Below the pieces are notes generated by a model. The model had not been told where the DNA came from and did no database searches. It worked only from the letters and a program-made list of their open reading frames with translations. From Serratia plymuthica (GTDB lineage: Bacteria; Pseudomonadota; Gammaproteobacteria; Enterobacterales; Enterobacteriaceae), in assembly GCF_018336935.1 (NCBI RefSeq), contig NZ_CP068771.1:2790001-2854000 (forward strand): DNA of 64,000 bases, read 5' to 3'. A program made the position numbers and the translations under genes. Position 1 is the stretch's first letter. Every line of letters begins with the position of its first letter. Below are positions 20,327-29,141 of the stretch, one piece after another.

Positions 20327-21145
20327 TTAATCGGCTTGGCGACGGTACAGGCCTATAACGAAATCCGTTTCACAGGCGAATGCTTCGTTGGTACTCAGGC
20401 GCTGTTGCACCTCTGGAGAAGCCCGCCAGGCAAAAGGCGTCATCTGCAGCAGATTGGCTGCCTGCTCGCCCGGCAGCGTCATCGGATAGGCCAGTGCCTC
20501 GAGCCGCTCACAGTCAAAACCCGTCAGTTGCTCATCGGATTCCGCGTGCAGTTGCACCTGCTGATAAACCTGCTCTTTCAGTTGATACAGGTGACGCGGG
20601 CCGGGCGATACCGTCACTACCACGCCGCCGGGCTTCACGACCCGTGCCAGTTCTTCGGCTTTGCACGGCGCATAAATGCGCAGGACAGCGTCCAAAGAAC
20701 GGTCGGCAAAGGGTAAACGGTGGCTGGACGCCACGCAGAACGACACCGCAGGATAACGTTTGGCCGCATAGCGGATCGCCACCTTAGCGACGTCCAGCCC
20801 ATAAACGGCGATGTCACGCGGCGCCAATCGTGCAGCTACTTCGGCGGTGTAATAGCCTTCGCCGCAGCCGATATCCAGCAGCGCCTGCGCCTCATCCCCC
20901 AGCGCCTGCTCCAGCAGTTCCGCCACGCGTTGCTGCAACGGCCGATAAAATCCGGCGTCGAGAAAAGCGCGCCGCGCCTGCATCATTTCCGCGCTGTCTC
21001 CCGGCTGCTTCGAGCGCTTATGCTGCACCGGCAGCAGATTGACATAGCCTTCTTTGGCGCAGTCAAACTGATGGTTGGCATCGCAACGCCATTGCAAGTG
21101 AGAAAAATGAAGCGGCTGGTGACACAGAGGGCACTGATAAGACAT
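20327..21145 (-). CDS. rlmA: 23S rRNA (guanine-745 N1)-methyltransferase
   Basis: 272 residues. The N-terminal zinc finger uses Cys5, Cys8, Cys21 and His25 (CPLC...CDANH), as in E. coli RlmA. It is followed by the class I SAM-binding fold with the motif [16 protein letters not shown] and [19 protein letters not shown]. RlmA methylates G745 in helix 35 of 23S rRNA. Located next to mntP as in E. coli, convergent with it. Confidence 0.95.
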   Translation of the reverse strand: MSYQCPLCHQPLHFSHLQWRCDANHQFDCAKEGYVNLLPVQHKRSKQPGDSAEMMQARRAFLDAGFYRPLQQRVAELLEQALGDEAQALLDIGCGEGYYTAEVAARLAPRDIAVYGLDVAKVAIRYAAKRYPAVSFCVASSHRLPFADRSLDAVLRIYAPCKAEELARVVKPGGVVVTVSPGPRHLYQLKEQVYQQVQLHAESDEQLTGFDCERLEALAYPMTLPGEQAANLLQMTPFAWRASPEVQQRLSTNEAFACETDFVIGLYRRQAD

Positions 21146-21277
21146 GATTGGATTCCAGAGAGATACGGCGCGGGTAGTCTAAAGAAGGCTTCTGCGCGAT
21201 GCAAGACAGGCCTGGCCAACGGATAAAAAAGCTGGCTACACTGACGTAATGTTTTCTGACGCAGGCAAAGACGTTAT

Positions 21278-21991
21278 ATGACCGACTACTCCCCGCTTCT
21301 CAGCACCGTTCCGGCCATTCAGCACGGATTCGGCAACAAAAGTGCCCTGCTGCCCGGGCACCTGCAACCTTACCGCGCCACGCTGCCGGAAAAAAAGCAG
21401 GTGCACGGTACGCGCATCGTCGACATTCATCAGGCGGCCCAAATTTGCGGTGAAGCCGACGGTTTTTACACGACTCAACCCGGCATTCTGCTCAGCGTAT
21501 TGACGGCAGACTGCCTGCCGGTCATTTTCAGCCGCAACGACGGCTCGGCCATTGCGGCCGTGCATGCCGGTTGGCGCGGTTTGCTGGATGGCATTCTTGA
21601 GCAACTGGCGGCGCGCATCGGCCGCGATGATTCTACGGCCAACTGGGTAGCCGCCATCGGCCCCGCTGCCGGCCCGTGCTGCTATGAGGTGAACGAAGAG
21701 CTGGTTGCACGCTTTAAACAGCAGTTGCCGCTGCCCGCCGCCTTGATCAGCCCAAGCTATCGCCATCTGGATCTGGCTGCCATCGCCGAATACAAACTCA
21801 GCGAGCTGGGGTTTGCCGCCGTTGATCGCGCCGGGAGTTGCACCATCTGCACGCCGAATACCGATGCGCAGTACCCGCAGCGCTTTAAATACACCAGCTA
21901 CCGCCGCAACAGCCACCGACGCGAGCAAGATCCCGGGCACCCGGGCATTACCGGCCGCAATCAGTACGCGGGCATTATTATCGCCGGCTGA
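21278..21991 (+). CDS. Laccase-domain (YfiH/YlmD-type) purine nucleoside phosphorylase-like protein
   Basis: 237 residues of the polyphenol oxidase/DUF152 family. Metal-binding signatures are LTADCLPVIF and AAVHAGWRGL, with His/Cys ligands plus IGPAAGPCCYEV. Members oxidise phenols in vitro, and related enzymes act on purine nucleosides. E. coli has one such gene (yfiH) next to rluD; a copy beside rlmA and cspC is a different locus, so this may be a paralogue. It ends at a bidirectional terminator shared with cspC. No strong ribosome site is visible ahead of the ATG. Confidence 0.8.
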   Translation: MTDYSPLLSTVPAIQHGFGNKSALLPGHLQPYRATLPEKKQVHGTRIVDIHQAAQICGEADGFYTTQPGILLSVLTADCLPVIFSRNDGSAIAAVHAGWRGLLDGILEQLAARIGRDDSTANWVAAIGPAAGPCCYEVNEELVARFKQQLPLPAALISPSYRHLDLAAIAEYKLSELGFAAVDRAGSCTICTPNTDAQYPQRFKYTSYRRNSHRREQDPGHPGITGRNQYAGIIIAG

Positions 21992-22002
21992 GCGCAGACA
22001 CG

Positions 22003-22030
22003 AAAAAGCCCGCACGGAGGCGGGCTTTTT
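22003..22030. terminator. Bidirectional terminator between the laccase-domain gene and cspC
   Basis: AAAAAGCCCGC / GGCGGGCTTTTT around a short loop, with T tracts on both strands, 11 bp after the plus-strand gene and 17 bp beyond the cspC stop. Confidence 0.9.
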
Positions 22031-22046
22031 GTACAGCTGACGCTGA

Positions 22047-22256
22047 TTAGATAGCAGTAACGTTTACTGCAGATGGGCCTTTCTGGCCATCTTGGATTTC
22101 GAACTCAACGTTCTGGCCTTCAGCCAGGGTTTTGAAGCCGTTACCCTGGATTGCAGAGAAGTGTACGAACACGTCTTTGCTGCCGTCAGCTGGGGTGATG
22201 AAACCGAAACCTTTAGACTCGTTGAACCACTTAACTTGACCTTTGATCTTTGCCAT
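22047..22256 (-). CDS. cspC: Cold-shock-family RNA chaperone CspC
   Basis: 69 residues, identical to E. coli CspC except Ser at residue 62. The cold-shock domain has RNP1 (KGFGFI) and RNP2 (VFVHF). CspC is expressed at 37 degrees, melts RNA secondary structure, acts as a transcription antiterminator and stabilises rpoS mRNA. AAGGA precedes the ATG. It lies 41 bp downstream of yobF and is probably co-transcribed with it. Confidence 0.97.
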   Translation of the reverse strand: MAKIKGQVKWFNESKGFGFITPADGSKDVFVHFSAIQGNGFKTLAEGQNVEFEIQDGQKGPSAVNVTAI

Positions 22257-22297
22257 CTTGAGTATTTCCTTTGGATTGTTTAAACCGCCCGTAGGCG

Positions 22298-22414
22298 TTA
22301 CATAGACAAACTAGAGTCGTTACTGCTTGAGGCACTAAGATAAGGATCGGCAGAGAAGCGGTATTCAACGCTAACGTCTTTACTCAGAACTTCTTTACTG
22401 AAAATGCCACACAT
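22298..22414 (-). CDS. yobF: Small protein YobF
   Basis: A 38-residue gene upstream of cspC, read from ATG 22414 to TAA 22298. It starts [20 protein letters not shown], nearly identical to E. coli YobF (47 residues) over the first 25 residues; the C-terminus is shorter and Ser-rich. YobF is a conserved stress-responsive small protein of unknown function, with its expression in E. coli raised by heat and other stresses. The yobF-cspC pair is conserved in enterics. GAGG lies about 13 bases before the start, rather far. Confidence 0.88.
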   Translation of the reverse strand: MCGIFSKEVLSKDVSVEYRFSADPYLSASSSNDSSLSM

Positions 22415-23273
22415 ATACAGAACTGTACCTCGTTTTACCCAGATGCGTTATCACATACTCTGTATTCGATGGCAAGCCATTTTTAATCACTGATGGACCT
22501 GTCGCACATATTTGAAACGGTCGAGAGCAACATAAGCTTAAATAGGCTAAAAGATGTTGAAGCCTTAGCTATTTTCTGCTTAACGGTCACACTGCGCTAC
22601 ACTCCGCAGCCTGACTGAATTTTAACAATTCTTTCATCCGATTGCCCCCACGCGTGACAACATATAACCGCTGCCGGACGCTTAGAACGTTAAAAAATTT
22701 GAATCTTTATGGAATTTCTTATGCAACATTTGAATATCGATGAACGGGCGTCTTCTCGGCTCAACTCATCTGACCACCATGTCGCCATCTGGATGGCTCG
22801 ACGCCGGCCCCGCCCCCTGTCTGATAACGCCCCGTCGTCACAGAAAACAATACCGATACTAATTATCGATATTCGTTATTATGAACACCATCAGTGCAGC
22901 CACATCCCGGCATAAAAACAAATGGCATTGCCGCTTTAAGGTGCATAGGCATGCAACGGGGGAAATTTACGCACCATCATTGTGCATCACCGGATAAATA
23001 CCCTGACGATAAGCGAGATTAAATAACGGCAATAACCCTGGCGTCTGCAAGAATGTATAGCGGAATTAAATCTTAAAAAGACAATGAGTATTTACGTTGC
23101 CGATAAAGCCAGCTCACGAGTCTATTTATTTTGGTTTTTTGCGCCTCGCCATTCACCTCCACTGCTCAGGCTAGCCGCCCTCCGCCGTTAGCCCGTACCG
23201 CGGCAGCCCGCAACCGGGCGGCCTTACAGGCAGTTCAGCCTGAAAATCGCCCACCAGGGAAGGGCTGTAACGC
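22415..23273. other. 860-bp region without a confident gene
   Basis: This AT-rich stretch must contain the yobF-cspC promoter (minus strand). The only plausible frame is at 22721-22915 (plus strand, 64 codons, GGAA before an ATG), whose translation (MQHLNIDERASSRLNSSDHH...) has no domain I recognise. From 23150 to 23250 the sequence turns GC-rich with overlapping inverted repeats, probably 3' structure for the gene that ends at 23274. Confidence 0.3.
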
Positions 23274-24323
23274 TTAAGAGTTAGGTTCAAGCGCAATGCG
23301 CTCGCCAATTTTGATTGGCAAGAACTGATGCTGAACTATTCCGGCAGAACTCAACGCCAGATTTAATTGCTGCGGCGGCTCATCCAGCGACTCATCGGCC
23401 AATTCAAAAACGCCCCAATGAATCGGAATAACCCGCGGTGAATTTAATTGCTGATACAGCGTCACCGACTGCTGCGGATCCATATGTTGTTCCTGCATGA
23501 ACCAGCGCGGTGCATAAGCGCCTATCGGCAACGCCGCCACGTCAAACGGCCCCAGACGCGCGCCAATATCCGCCAGCCGATCGGAATAACCGCTGTCCCC
23601 GGAAAAATAGAAACGGAGCGCCGGATGATGAATAACCCAGCCGCACCATAAAGAGCGATTGCGATCCCACAAGGTGCGCATGCTCCAGTGGCGCGCCGGC
23701 GTACAGTGGAACCTTAACTCGCCCAACGACAGACTCTCCCACCAGTCCAGCTCCTCCACGCGTTTGAGGCGATAACGTCGGAACCAACTTTTTAACCCCA
23801 GCGGCACGATAAAGGTCGCGCTGGGAAAACGTTGCGCCAGTTGGCGTACGGTACGCCGATCGAGGTGGTCGTAATGGTTGTGGGAGATTAGTACCACATC
23901 CACCGCCGGCAGTTGTTGCACCGTCAACGGCGGCGGCGTCTTGCGCTTAGGGCCATAGAAACTCAGCGGTGACGCGCGTTGCGAAAGCACCGGATCGATC
24001 AGGATATAGCGGCCATCCAGGCGCAGCAGCATCGAAGCGTGCCCCAGCCACCAGATACTGTTATCGCTGCCGCTGAGATCGGCGCGTTGCCACCAACGCT
24101 GAGTAAACTGCCGGTACCCCAACTGCGGCGGTTTGGGCAATCCTTGCCGCTTACGCTCGTTCTGCCAGCGCCTCAGATCCCCTTCCTGACGCTGAGTCGG
24201 TTCAGGATTGCGGAACCCTTCCGGGGTGTGGTGCGCTTTAGCCGCATCATAGTAACGATTGGTTCTCTTCAAATTGCTCTCCCGACCACTGCGGACACCC
24301 TGCACGGGCAGAGTAGATAACAT
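23274..24323 (-). CDS. MBL-fold metallo-hydrolase (RomA/NAPE-PLD-like)
   Basis: A metallo-beta-lactamase-fold protein of up to 349 residues. Metal ligands appear in ISHNHYDHLDRRT (HxHxDH), in FHCTPARHWS, in YFSGDSGYSD and in IPIHWGVF. The motif YYDAAKAHHTPEGFRNPEPT near the N-terminus is typical of the RomA/N-acylphosphatidylethanolamine-phospholipase-D-like branch. Substrate unknown; an envelope lipid or phosphodiester is plausible. The ATG at 24323 has a poor ribosome site, while the TTG at 24272 follows GGGAGAG and may be the real start. It is monocistronic. Confidence 0.82.
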   Translation of the reverse strand: MLSTLPVQGVRSGRESNLKRTNRYYDAAKAHHTPEGFRNPEPTQRQEGDLRRWQNERKRQGLPKPPQLGYRQFTQRWWQRADLSGSDNSIWWLGHASMLLRLDGRYILIDPVLSQRASPLSFYGPKRKTPPPLTVQQLPAVDVVLISHNHYDHLDRRTVRQLAQRFPSATFIVPLGLKSWFRRYRLKRVEELDWWESLSLGELRFHCTPARHWSMRTLWDRNRSLWCGWVIHHPALRFYFSGDSGYSDRLADIGARLGPFDVAALPIGAYAPRWFMQEQHMDPQQSVTLYQQLNSPRVIPIHWGVFELADESLDEPPQQLNLALSSAGIVQHQFLPIKIGERIALEPNS

Positions 24324-24494
24324 AACAAGATAGTCGATTGGTGTGCTTTGTGAACCGTGCTCACTTCAGGGGGGACCTTTTCGGATATTGTGTTGTCACA
24401 GTCCCTATGAGCATGCCAGGGCCGTAAAGAGCCTGTTAAGCATCTCTTAAGATCTTTATGATTTACTGATAGGACATTCAGAAAAGGAGAAGTT

Positions 24495-24785
24495 ATGAGC
24501 CGTTCTACATCACGCAAATCACGTGTTCGTATGGGCCGTATCCGTAGCGCGATGCGGCCACAGATGCAGTATTGGAAAATGTATGCCGCGATGAAGCTCC
24601 GGCGAGTAAGGGTGCCTGCCCCGCTGGTGCTGCTGTTTGGCGCGCTGGTGAGTTTTTTCATGCTGGGCGTGTTGATGCTTAGCGTGGTCGCTATCGATAT
24701 CGTCACTACCCTGTTCCTGTTGTGCAAGAAGCTGTTGGGACTGGGTCGCGGCAATCAGGGCAACGCCTTTATGCCACGTAGTTAA
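24495..24785 (+). CDS. Small basic membrane protein of unknown function
   Basis: 96 residues with a strong AAGGAGAAG ribosome site. The N-terminal 38 residues are very basic (SRSTSRKSRVRMGRIRSAMR), followed by a membrane segment at about 42-75 (LVLLFGALVSFFMLGVLMLS...) and a short basic tail. It resembles no family I can name. The positive-inside rule suggests a cytoplasmic N-terminus. It lies between the metallo-hydrolase and the amino-acid permease genes. Confidence 0.7.
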   Translation: MSRSTSRKSRVRMGRIRSAMRPQMQYWKMYAAMKLRRVRVPAPLVLLFGALVSFFMLGVLMLSVVAIDIVTTLFLLCKKLLGLGRGNQGNAFMPRS

Positions 24786-24824
24786 AGCCTGAGCCGGAGG
24801 CGCACAAGGCGCCTCCGTTATAGA

Positions 24825-26192
24825 TTAACTCCTCACTTTGGCGCCTTTACGGCGCGTCAGCATAAAGCCAACCCACAGCAACAGGATCCATACCGGCATC
24901 AGCAGTACGGAGATGCGGATCCCTTCGCTGAAATACATGATCACCAGAATCAGGCCGAGAAACGCCAGGCACAGGTAGTTGCCAAAGGGATACCACAGCG
25001 CCTTGAAACTCGGGATCACCCCTTGGCGGTTTTTCGCCGCACGGAACTTCAGGTGCGCCAGGCAAATCATCACCCAGTTAATCACCAGTGTGGACACCAC
25101 CAGCGCCATCAACAGCTCAAATGCCTTGCCGGGCATCACGTAATTTATCAGCACGCCGACAGAGGTCACCAGCGCCGACAGCGCGATGGACAGCACCGGC
25201 ACGCCGCGCTTATTCACCCGGGTCAACGCCTTCGGCGCATTCCCCTGAGTCGCCAGGCCGAACAGCATACGGCTGTTGGCGTAGACCCCGCTGTTATACA
25301 CCGACAGCGCCGCCGTCAGCACCACCACGTTAAGAAGGGTCGCCACCAGGCTGCTGTTCAGCGCGTGAAAAATCATCACGAACGGGCTACCGCCTTCCAC
25401 CACCTTGTCCCATGGGTAGAGAGAAAGCAGCACAGTCAGCGAACCGATATAAAAAATCAGGATGCGGTACACCACCTGGTTGGTGGCTTTCGGAATGCTG
25501 CGGCGCGGATCGGCGGCTTCCGCCGCAGTGATACCGACCATCTCCAGCCCACCGAATGAAAACATGATGACCGCCATCGCCATCACCAACCCTTCGAAAC
25601 CGTGCGGCATAAAGCCGCCCTGCTCCCACAGGTTACCGATGCTGGCTTGCGGGCCGCCGTTGCCGCTGGCCAACAGCCAGGCGCCGAAGACGATCATGCC
25701 GACAATCGCGACCACCTTGATGATGGCGAACCAGAACTCCGTTTCGCCGTACAGGCGCACGTTGACCAGGTTGATCAGATTAATCAGCACAAAAAAGACC
25801 GCAGCGGAGACCCAGGTCGGGATGTCCGGCCACCAATACTGAATATAAATCCCTACGGCAGTTAACTCGGCCATGCCGACCAGGATGAACATCGCCCAAT
25901 AATTCCAGCCGGAAAGAAAACCGGCGAAATCGCCCCAGTATTTATAGGCAAAGTGGCTGAATGAACCCGCGACTGGCTCTTCAACCACCATTTCACCCAG
26001 TTGGCGCATAATGAGAAAAGCGATAAAGCCACCGATTGCATAGCCCAGCAACACGGAAGGGCCGGCCATTTTAATGGTCTGCGCGATGCCGAGAAACAAG
26101 CCGGTACCGATGGCGCCCCCAAGGGCGATAAGTTGTATATGTCTGTTTTTTAAACCGCGTTTTAGCGGAGTATCCTGTTGCTGACCGCCCAT
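24825..26192 (-). CDS. aroP: Aromatic amino acid permease (AroP/PheP type)
   Basis: The ATG at 26192 has GAGG five bases upstream and gives 455 residues with 12 predicted helices, an APC-superfamily amino-acid/proton symporter. The start MGGQQQDTPLKRGLKNRHIQ and ASIGNLWEQGGFMPHGF are closest to E. coli AroP, while NVRLYGETEFWF is closer to PheP; both import aromatic amino acids. The family signature IQLIALGGAIGTGLFLG is intact. It is not beside aceE as aroP is in E. coli, so it may be a paralogue. Confidence 0.85.
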   Translation of the reverse strand: MGGQQQDTPLKRGLKNRHIQLIALGGAIGTGLFLGIAQTIKMAGPSVLLGYAIGGFIAFLIMRQLGEMVVEEPVAGSFSHFAYKYWGDFAGFLSGWNYWAMFILVGMAELTAVGIYIQYWWPDIPTWVSAAVFFVLINLINLVNVRLYGETEFWFAIIKVVAIVGMIVFGAWLLASGNGGPQASIGNLWEQGGFMPHGFEGLVMAMAVIMFSFGGLEMVGITAAEAADPRRSIPKATNQVVYRILIFYIGSLTVLLSLYPWDKVVEGGSPFVMIFHALNSSLVATLLNVVVLTAALSVYNSGVYANSRMLFGLATQGNAPKALTRVNKRGVPVLSIALSALVTSVGVLINYVMPGKAFELLMALVVSTLVINWVMICLAHLKFRAAKNRQGVIPSFKALWYPFGNYLCLAFLGLILVIMYFSEGIRISVLLMPVWILLLWVGFMLTRRKGAKVRS

Positions 26193-26367
26193 CTTATCCT
26201 CATATGGCGTTGAATCCCGTCGCTTTTGCACAAGATTTCGCCAATCAATAAATGTATCTGCGGGCGGCTTTTTAACACTTAACCCCGGGAGCATCAAGGA
26301 GAAGCACCCCGGCAACGGAGACCAGGGCGCTATTTTATGCAAAGAAAGGGGCCAGAATGGCTGAGAT

Positions 26368-26604
26368 TCAGTTGGGCAGACCGCACAGTTTGGTCAGATT
26401 GCGTGCGCCAATCATCAAGGTTGCGACGTAAGACTGGCTGCGCGTGACCACTTCCACCGCCACGCGATCGTTTTGATATTTTATCAGGTAGGTAGAGGGC
26501 CAGCCCTGTCGGCGCTGCCCAAAGCTTTCTGCGTGACGATCGATTGCCGCATGGGCAATCACCAGATGAGACAAGTTTTTATCACCTTTAATAATGCGCT
26601 TCAT
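26368..26604 (-). CDS. Small phage-type protein, possibly DUF4060
   Basis: 78 residues, ATG behind GGAG with a 7-base gap. The C-terminal pattern VAVEVVTRSQSYVATLMIGARNLTKL resembles DUF4060 proteins found in lambdoid prophages; I am not certain of the family. No signal or membrane segment. It lies next to a NinX-like gene, which supports a phage origin. Confidence 0.65.
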   Translation of the reverse strand: MKRIIKGDKNLSHLVIAHAAIDRHAESFGQRRQGWPSTYLIKYQNDRVAVEVVTRSQSYVATLMIGARNLTKLCGLPN

Positions 26605-26671
26605 AAACAGGCTCCGCCAGAGACAGTTCTGTTGTCATAAAAAGGGAAAAATCATCAGTATTTCTGGTGGT

Positions 26672-26986
26672 TCAACGTACCATTTCGGTGGTTTGCTGGC
26701 TCAGCAGGAAACAGATCATCGCTGCGCGCAATGGGCTGCTGCTGTCCGCTTGCCACTCGCCACGCTGGGTGATCATTCGCGCCTGCCACTGCGGGCTATC
26801 GCTTTGCTCGTCGGCATTCAAACTGATTTTATTGGCGCAGATAATCGGCCAGGCATCGGAGGGATTCTTGCAATAGTCTTTACCTTTCACGCCGCCATAA
26901 GGATACCATTTGTCCGGGTTTTCTCCGGTGATCAACGCAATGCTGCGGTTCACCTCGGCGTCGCTTTCTTCATACCATTTAATCAT
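26672..26986 (-). CDS. NinX-like phage protein (DUF2591)
   Basis: 104 residues. The arrangement of a central YPYGGVKGKDYCKNPSDAWP segment, IICANKISLN and C-terminal SPLRAAMICFLL is the DUF2591/NinX pattern of lambdoid phages (NPSDAGPII..., NPLRAAMIVFL). Function is unknown. No integrase, att site or structural gene is nearby, so this is an isolated or domesticated gene. The ribosome site (GGATAAAG) is weak. Confidence 0.75.
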   Translation of the reverse strand: MIKWYEESDAEVNRSIALITGENPDKWYPYGGVKGKDYCKNPSDAWPIICANKISLNADEQSDSPQWQARMITQRGEWQADSSSPLRAAMICFLLSQQTTEMVR

Positions 26987-27155
26987 CGGCTTTATCCATC
27001 TTTCGTAAGGTTGGCGCTACATTACGATGCCAATACGACAGATTTATGACAAAACGGCGGCTTTTCATATTATCCATACTAATGTTTTACCACTTTATCT
27101 TCCCGACCAGGATGATTACACTTTTTAGCTGTTTCTTTACACGGAAATTATCGCC

Positions 27156-27563
27156 ATGTTGAGCGGCCTCAACCACCTGACGCTCGCAGTACGCGACGTC
27201 AACCGCAGTTTCGATTTCTATACCCACCAGTTGGGGTTCATTCCGCGCGCACGCTGGCAACATGGCGCCTATCTGTCGCTTGGGGAACTGTGGCTGTGCC
27301 TGTCATGGGACAATTCTCGGCCGCTTAACGCCCCGGGTGACTACACCCATTACGCCTTCAGCGTGGCGGCAGAGAATTTTGCGACCGTGACATTACGGCT
27401 GCGCCAGGCAGGAGTCACAGAGTGGAAAAGCAATCGCAGCGAGGGAGCATCACTGTACTTTCTCGATCCCGACGGGCATCGGTTAGAACTCCACAGCGGC
27501 GATCTGGCAAGCCGTCTGGCAGCATGCCGCGTTCAGCCTTATCAGGGGATGGAGTTTTTCTGA
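27156..27563 (+). CDS. fosA: Fosfomycin resistance glutathione transferase FosA
   Basis: 135 residues of the vicinal-oxygen-chelate fold. The Mn2+ ligands align as His7, His65 (DYTHYAF) and Glu111 (GHRLELHSG). [19 protein letters not shown] and the K+-loop segment [17 protein letters not shown] are characteristic of FosA. The enzyme opens the fosfomycin epoxide with glutathione. Chromosomal fosA occurs in several Serratia, Klebsiella and Enterobacter species, and no mobile element is visible here, so it looks intrinsic. Confidence 0.93.
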   Translation: MLSGLNHLTLAVRDVNRSFDFYTHQLGFIPRARWQHGAYLSLGELWLCLSWDNSRPLNAPGDYTHYAFSVAAENFATVTLRLRQAGVTEWKSNRSEGASLYFLDPDGHRLELHSGDLASRLAACRVQPYQGMEFF

Positions 27564-27610
27564 GGAAGGAGGTGGCGCAAAGCGTGGCGCGCCACCCGAC
27601 AGGCATCTGA

Positions 27611-27883
27611 TTAACGCTCGGGGATAAAACCTTTGAAATCCAGCTCCGGACTGAGATCGTCATCGTCCGCCACGCTGCCGCCGCGAGCGCTTTGCGCCAG
27701 GCTCTTCAGTAACGCCGTTTGCTGGCGCTGCTGCTCGGCGATTTCCTGCAACAGGCGAATCTGTTCATTGGCACGCACGCTGGCGCGGTTCACCAGGAAC
27801 CAGCCCCATAATCCCACCAGCAGCGCCAGCGCTGCGATGGCCAGCGAAACCAGGCTATTTGGACCAAAACCTAAATCGTACAT
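27611..27883 (-). CDS. yebO: YebO family membrane protein
   Basis: The ATG at 27883 (MYDLGFGPNSLVSLAIAALA) follows AGGG and gives 90 residues. One membrane helix (about 10-30), then RASVRANEQIRLLQEIAEQQ forms a coiled-coil-like amphipathic segment as in E. coli YebO, and an acidic tail ends the protein. Function unknown. It lies directly downstream of mgrB as in E. coli and is probably co-transcribed with it. Confidence 0.9.
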   Translation of the reverse strand: MYDLGFGPNSLVSLAIAALALLVGLWGWFLVNRASVRANEQIRLLQEIAEQQRQQTALLKSLAQSARGGSVADDDDLSPELDFKGFIPER

Positions 27884-27982
27884 GGACAACCCTATCTACT
27901 GCTAAAATCAGGCGGACATCTTAGCACTCCGGGCAAGGGCGCGAACATCTCTGCGGAAAATTGTTGCGCACCGCCGCGCACC

Positions 27983-28141
27983 TTACCAGGGAACAAAGCG
28001 AGTGATTGAACAAATCCCCAACGCAAACCTCTCCCCCTCATCGCAATAACTATCCAGCGCCAGCAGGTAAAAAAACAGACAGGCAGCCAGCGCCGCAATT
28101 ATCACGAGGAATTTTTTTCGCAACAAATTTAGCAGCCTCAT
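27983..28141 (-). CDS. mgrB: PhoQ feedback inhibitor MgrB
   Basis: A 52-residue gene reading MRLLNLLRKKFLVIIAALAA at its N-terminus and ending CSITRFVPW. It has one membrane helix and a periplasmic tail with Cys33 and Cys44, the same 11-residue spacing as the E. coli Cys28/Cys39 pair, and the conserved C-terminal Pro-Trp. MgrB binds PhoQ and dampens its kinase activity. In Klebsiella its loss activates PhoPQ and causes colistin resistance. A PhoP-box candidate lies 42 bp upstream. The ribosome site at this ATG is poor, and a start a few codons downstream, nearer the E. coli length of 47, is possible. Confidence 0.9.
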   Translation of the reverse strand: MRLLNLLRKKFLVIIAALAACLFFYLLALDSYCDEGERFALGICSITRFVPW

Positions 28142-28182
28142 TGTTATCTTGGTAACTTGTTGTCAGCTTATCACAGCCAACT

Positions 28183-28199
28183 TAAACGAAGTTTAACCC
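28183..28199 (-). promoter_or_regulatory. PhoP box upstream of mgrB
   Basis: On the mgrB strand GGGTTA-AACTT-CGTTTA is a direct repeat with 5-bp spacing, matching (T/G)GTTTA-N5-(T/G)GTTTA with one mismatch per half. Known PhoP control of mgrB makes this a strong candidate. Confidence 0.75.
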
Positions 28200-28278
28200 G
28201 TCGTTTAGAAATCTCACCTGGGTTTACTTTTCAGAATGTTACCGTTGCGCCCTGCTCTGGCTCATGGCTATATCGCAC

Positions 28279-28401
28279 TACCCGTCATACTTGAAGCTGT
28301 CTCTGTGTTGGCTGCACTCACTTACCCGAATCACTTACCAGCGTAAGCTCATCGGGATAAGTTCCCTGGCCGCCTTGAGACAACTCCAATTATTTCGGGT
28401 A
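28279..28401. repeat. Near-full-length ERIC (IRU) element
   Basis: 123 bp from TACCCGTCATACTTGAAG to AATTATTTCGGGTA, with the central CAGCGTAAGCTCATCGGGATAA segment and the CGCCTTGAGACAACTC region typical of ERIC sequences; the ends are inverted repeats bounded by TA. It lies between the mgrB promoter and yobH and ends 26 bp before the yobH ATG, so it can be part of the yobH leader. Confidence 0.88.
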
Positions 28402-28427
28402 TATCGCTGTAATTAACAGGAGTCACT

Positions 28428-28661
28428 ATGGGTAAGTTGATTAAGTGGATCGTAGCGCTGGCGGTGCTGTATGGCGTATTTCTGCTTTCGGGGTACGGCG
28501 TGCTTATCGGCAACAATCAAAACGTCGCCGGGCTGGGGTTGCAGTGTAAATATCTGACGGCGCGTAATGTGGTGATAGCGCAGTATCTGCACGGTGACAA
28601 CGGCGTAATTGGCGTTGCCGACTGCCCGCTGTTCAAAAAGATCGAAACGGTGGTGGATTGA
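28428..28661 (+). CDS. yobH: YobH family small protein
   Basis: 77 residues, strongly matching E. coli YobH over LLSGYGVLIG, GLGLQCKYLTAR and VADCPLFKK. An N-terminal hydrophobic stretch (6-28) is a signal anchor or uncleaved signal peptide; two cysteines (QCKY, ADCP) lie in the exported part. Function unknown. AGGAG precedes the ATG. Near mgrB-yebO as in E. coli. Confidence 0.9.
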   Translation: MGKLIKWIVALAVLYGVFLLSGYGVLIGNNQNVAGLGLQCKYLTARNVVIAQYLHGDNGVIGVADCPLFKKIETVVD

Positions 28662-28701
28662 TCACCACCGTCCGAAACCGCCGCCAAACGGCGGTTTCAC
28701 A

Positions 28702-28941
28702 TCAATTGCGAGTAAATTTCATCTCAATCAACGCAATCGCTTTTTCGATCGCCCGCCGAGTCACCGGGTCGGCACCGGCAGGATGAGTGGAAAAATCGAT
28801 GCTTTTCAACTGACTTGCCATTTTGTCCCGCACCTCGGTCGGTGCGATAACGTCAATGACATCCAGAATTTGTTTGATGACCAGTTGGCAGGCGACCAGA
28901 TCGGAAGCCAATTCCTGGTCGTTGCACAGCATGTCGGACAT
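28702..28941 (-). CDS. Small alpha-helical protein, possibly DUF2594 (YecF-like)
   Basis: The ATG at 28941 (AAGGAAAGTAACC upstream) gives 79 residues. It is predicted all-helical ([36 protein letters not shown]). Its NQELA-like start and overall helical plan recall YecF/DUF2594, but identity is modest. No signal or membrane segment. Convergent with yobH. Confidence 0.6.
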   Translation of the reverse strand: MSDMLCNDQELASDLVACQLVIKQILDVIDVIAPTEVRDKMASQLKSIDFSTHPAGADPVTRRAIEKAIALIEMKFTRN

Positions 28942-29141
28942 GGTTACTTTCCTTCTTAGTTCAGACGCCGCACAGAATACCATGCCGCCTGCCGCTTTGC
29001 CGCCCCCTGGCCGTTTAGCGCTGAATTTTCAGCGCTAATGCGCATTGGCCATCAAAACGCCCTGCCGAATTGGCCTATACTTGGGGCTTGAGCGCTGCTT
29101 TTGGCAGCGCATTGCAAACCCTAACCTAGCGGGAGAGAGCG

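Noticed and set aside
20121..20330. 69-codon frame after mntP
   Set aside because: It starts right at the mntP stop, runs through the terminator and has an Arg-rich meaningless translation.
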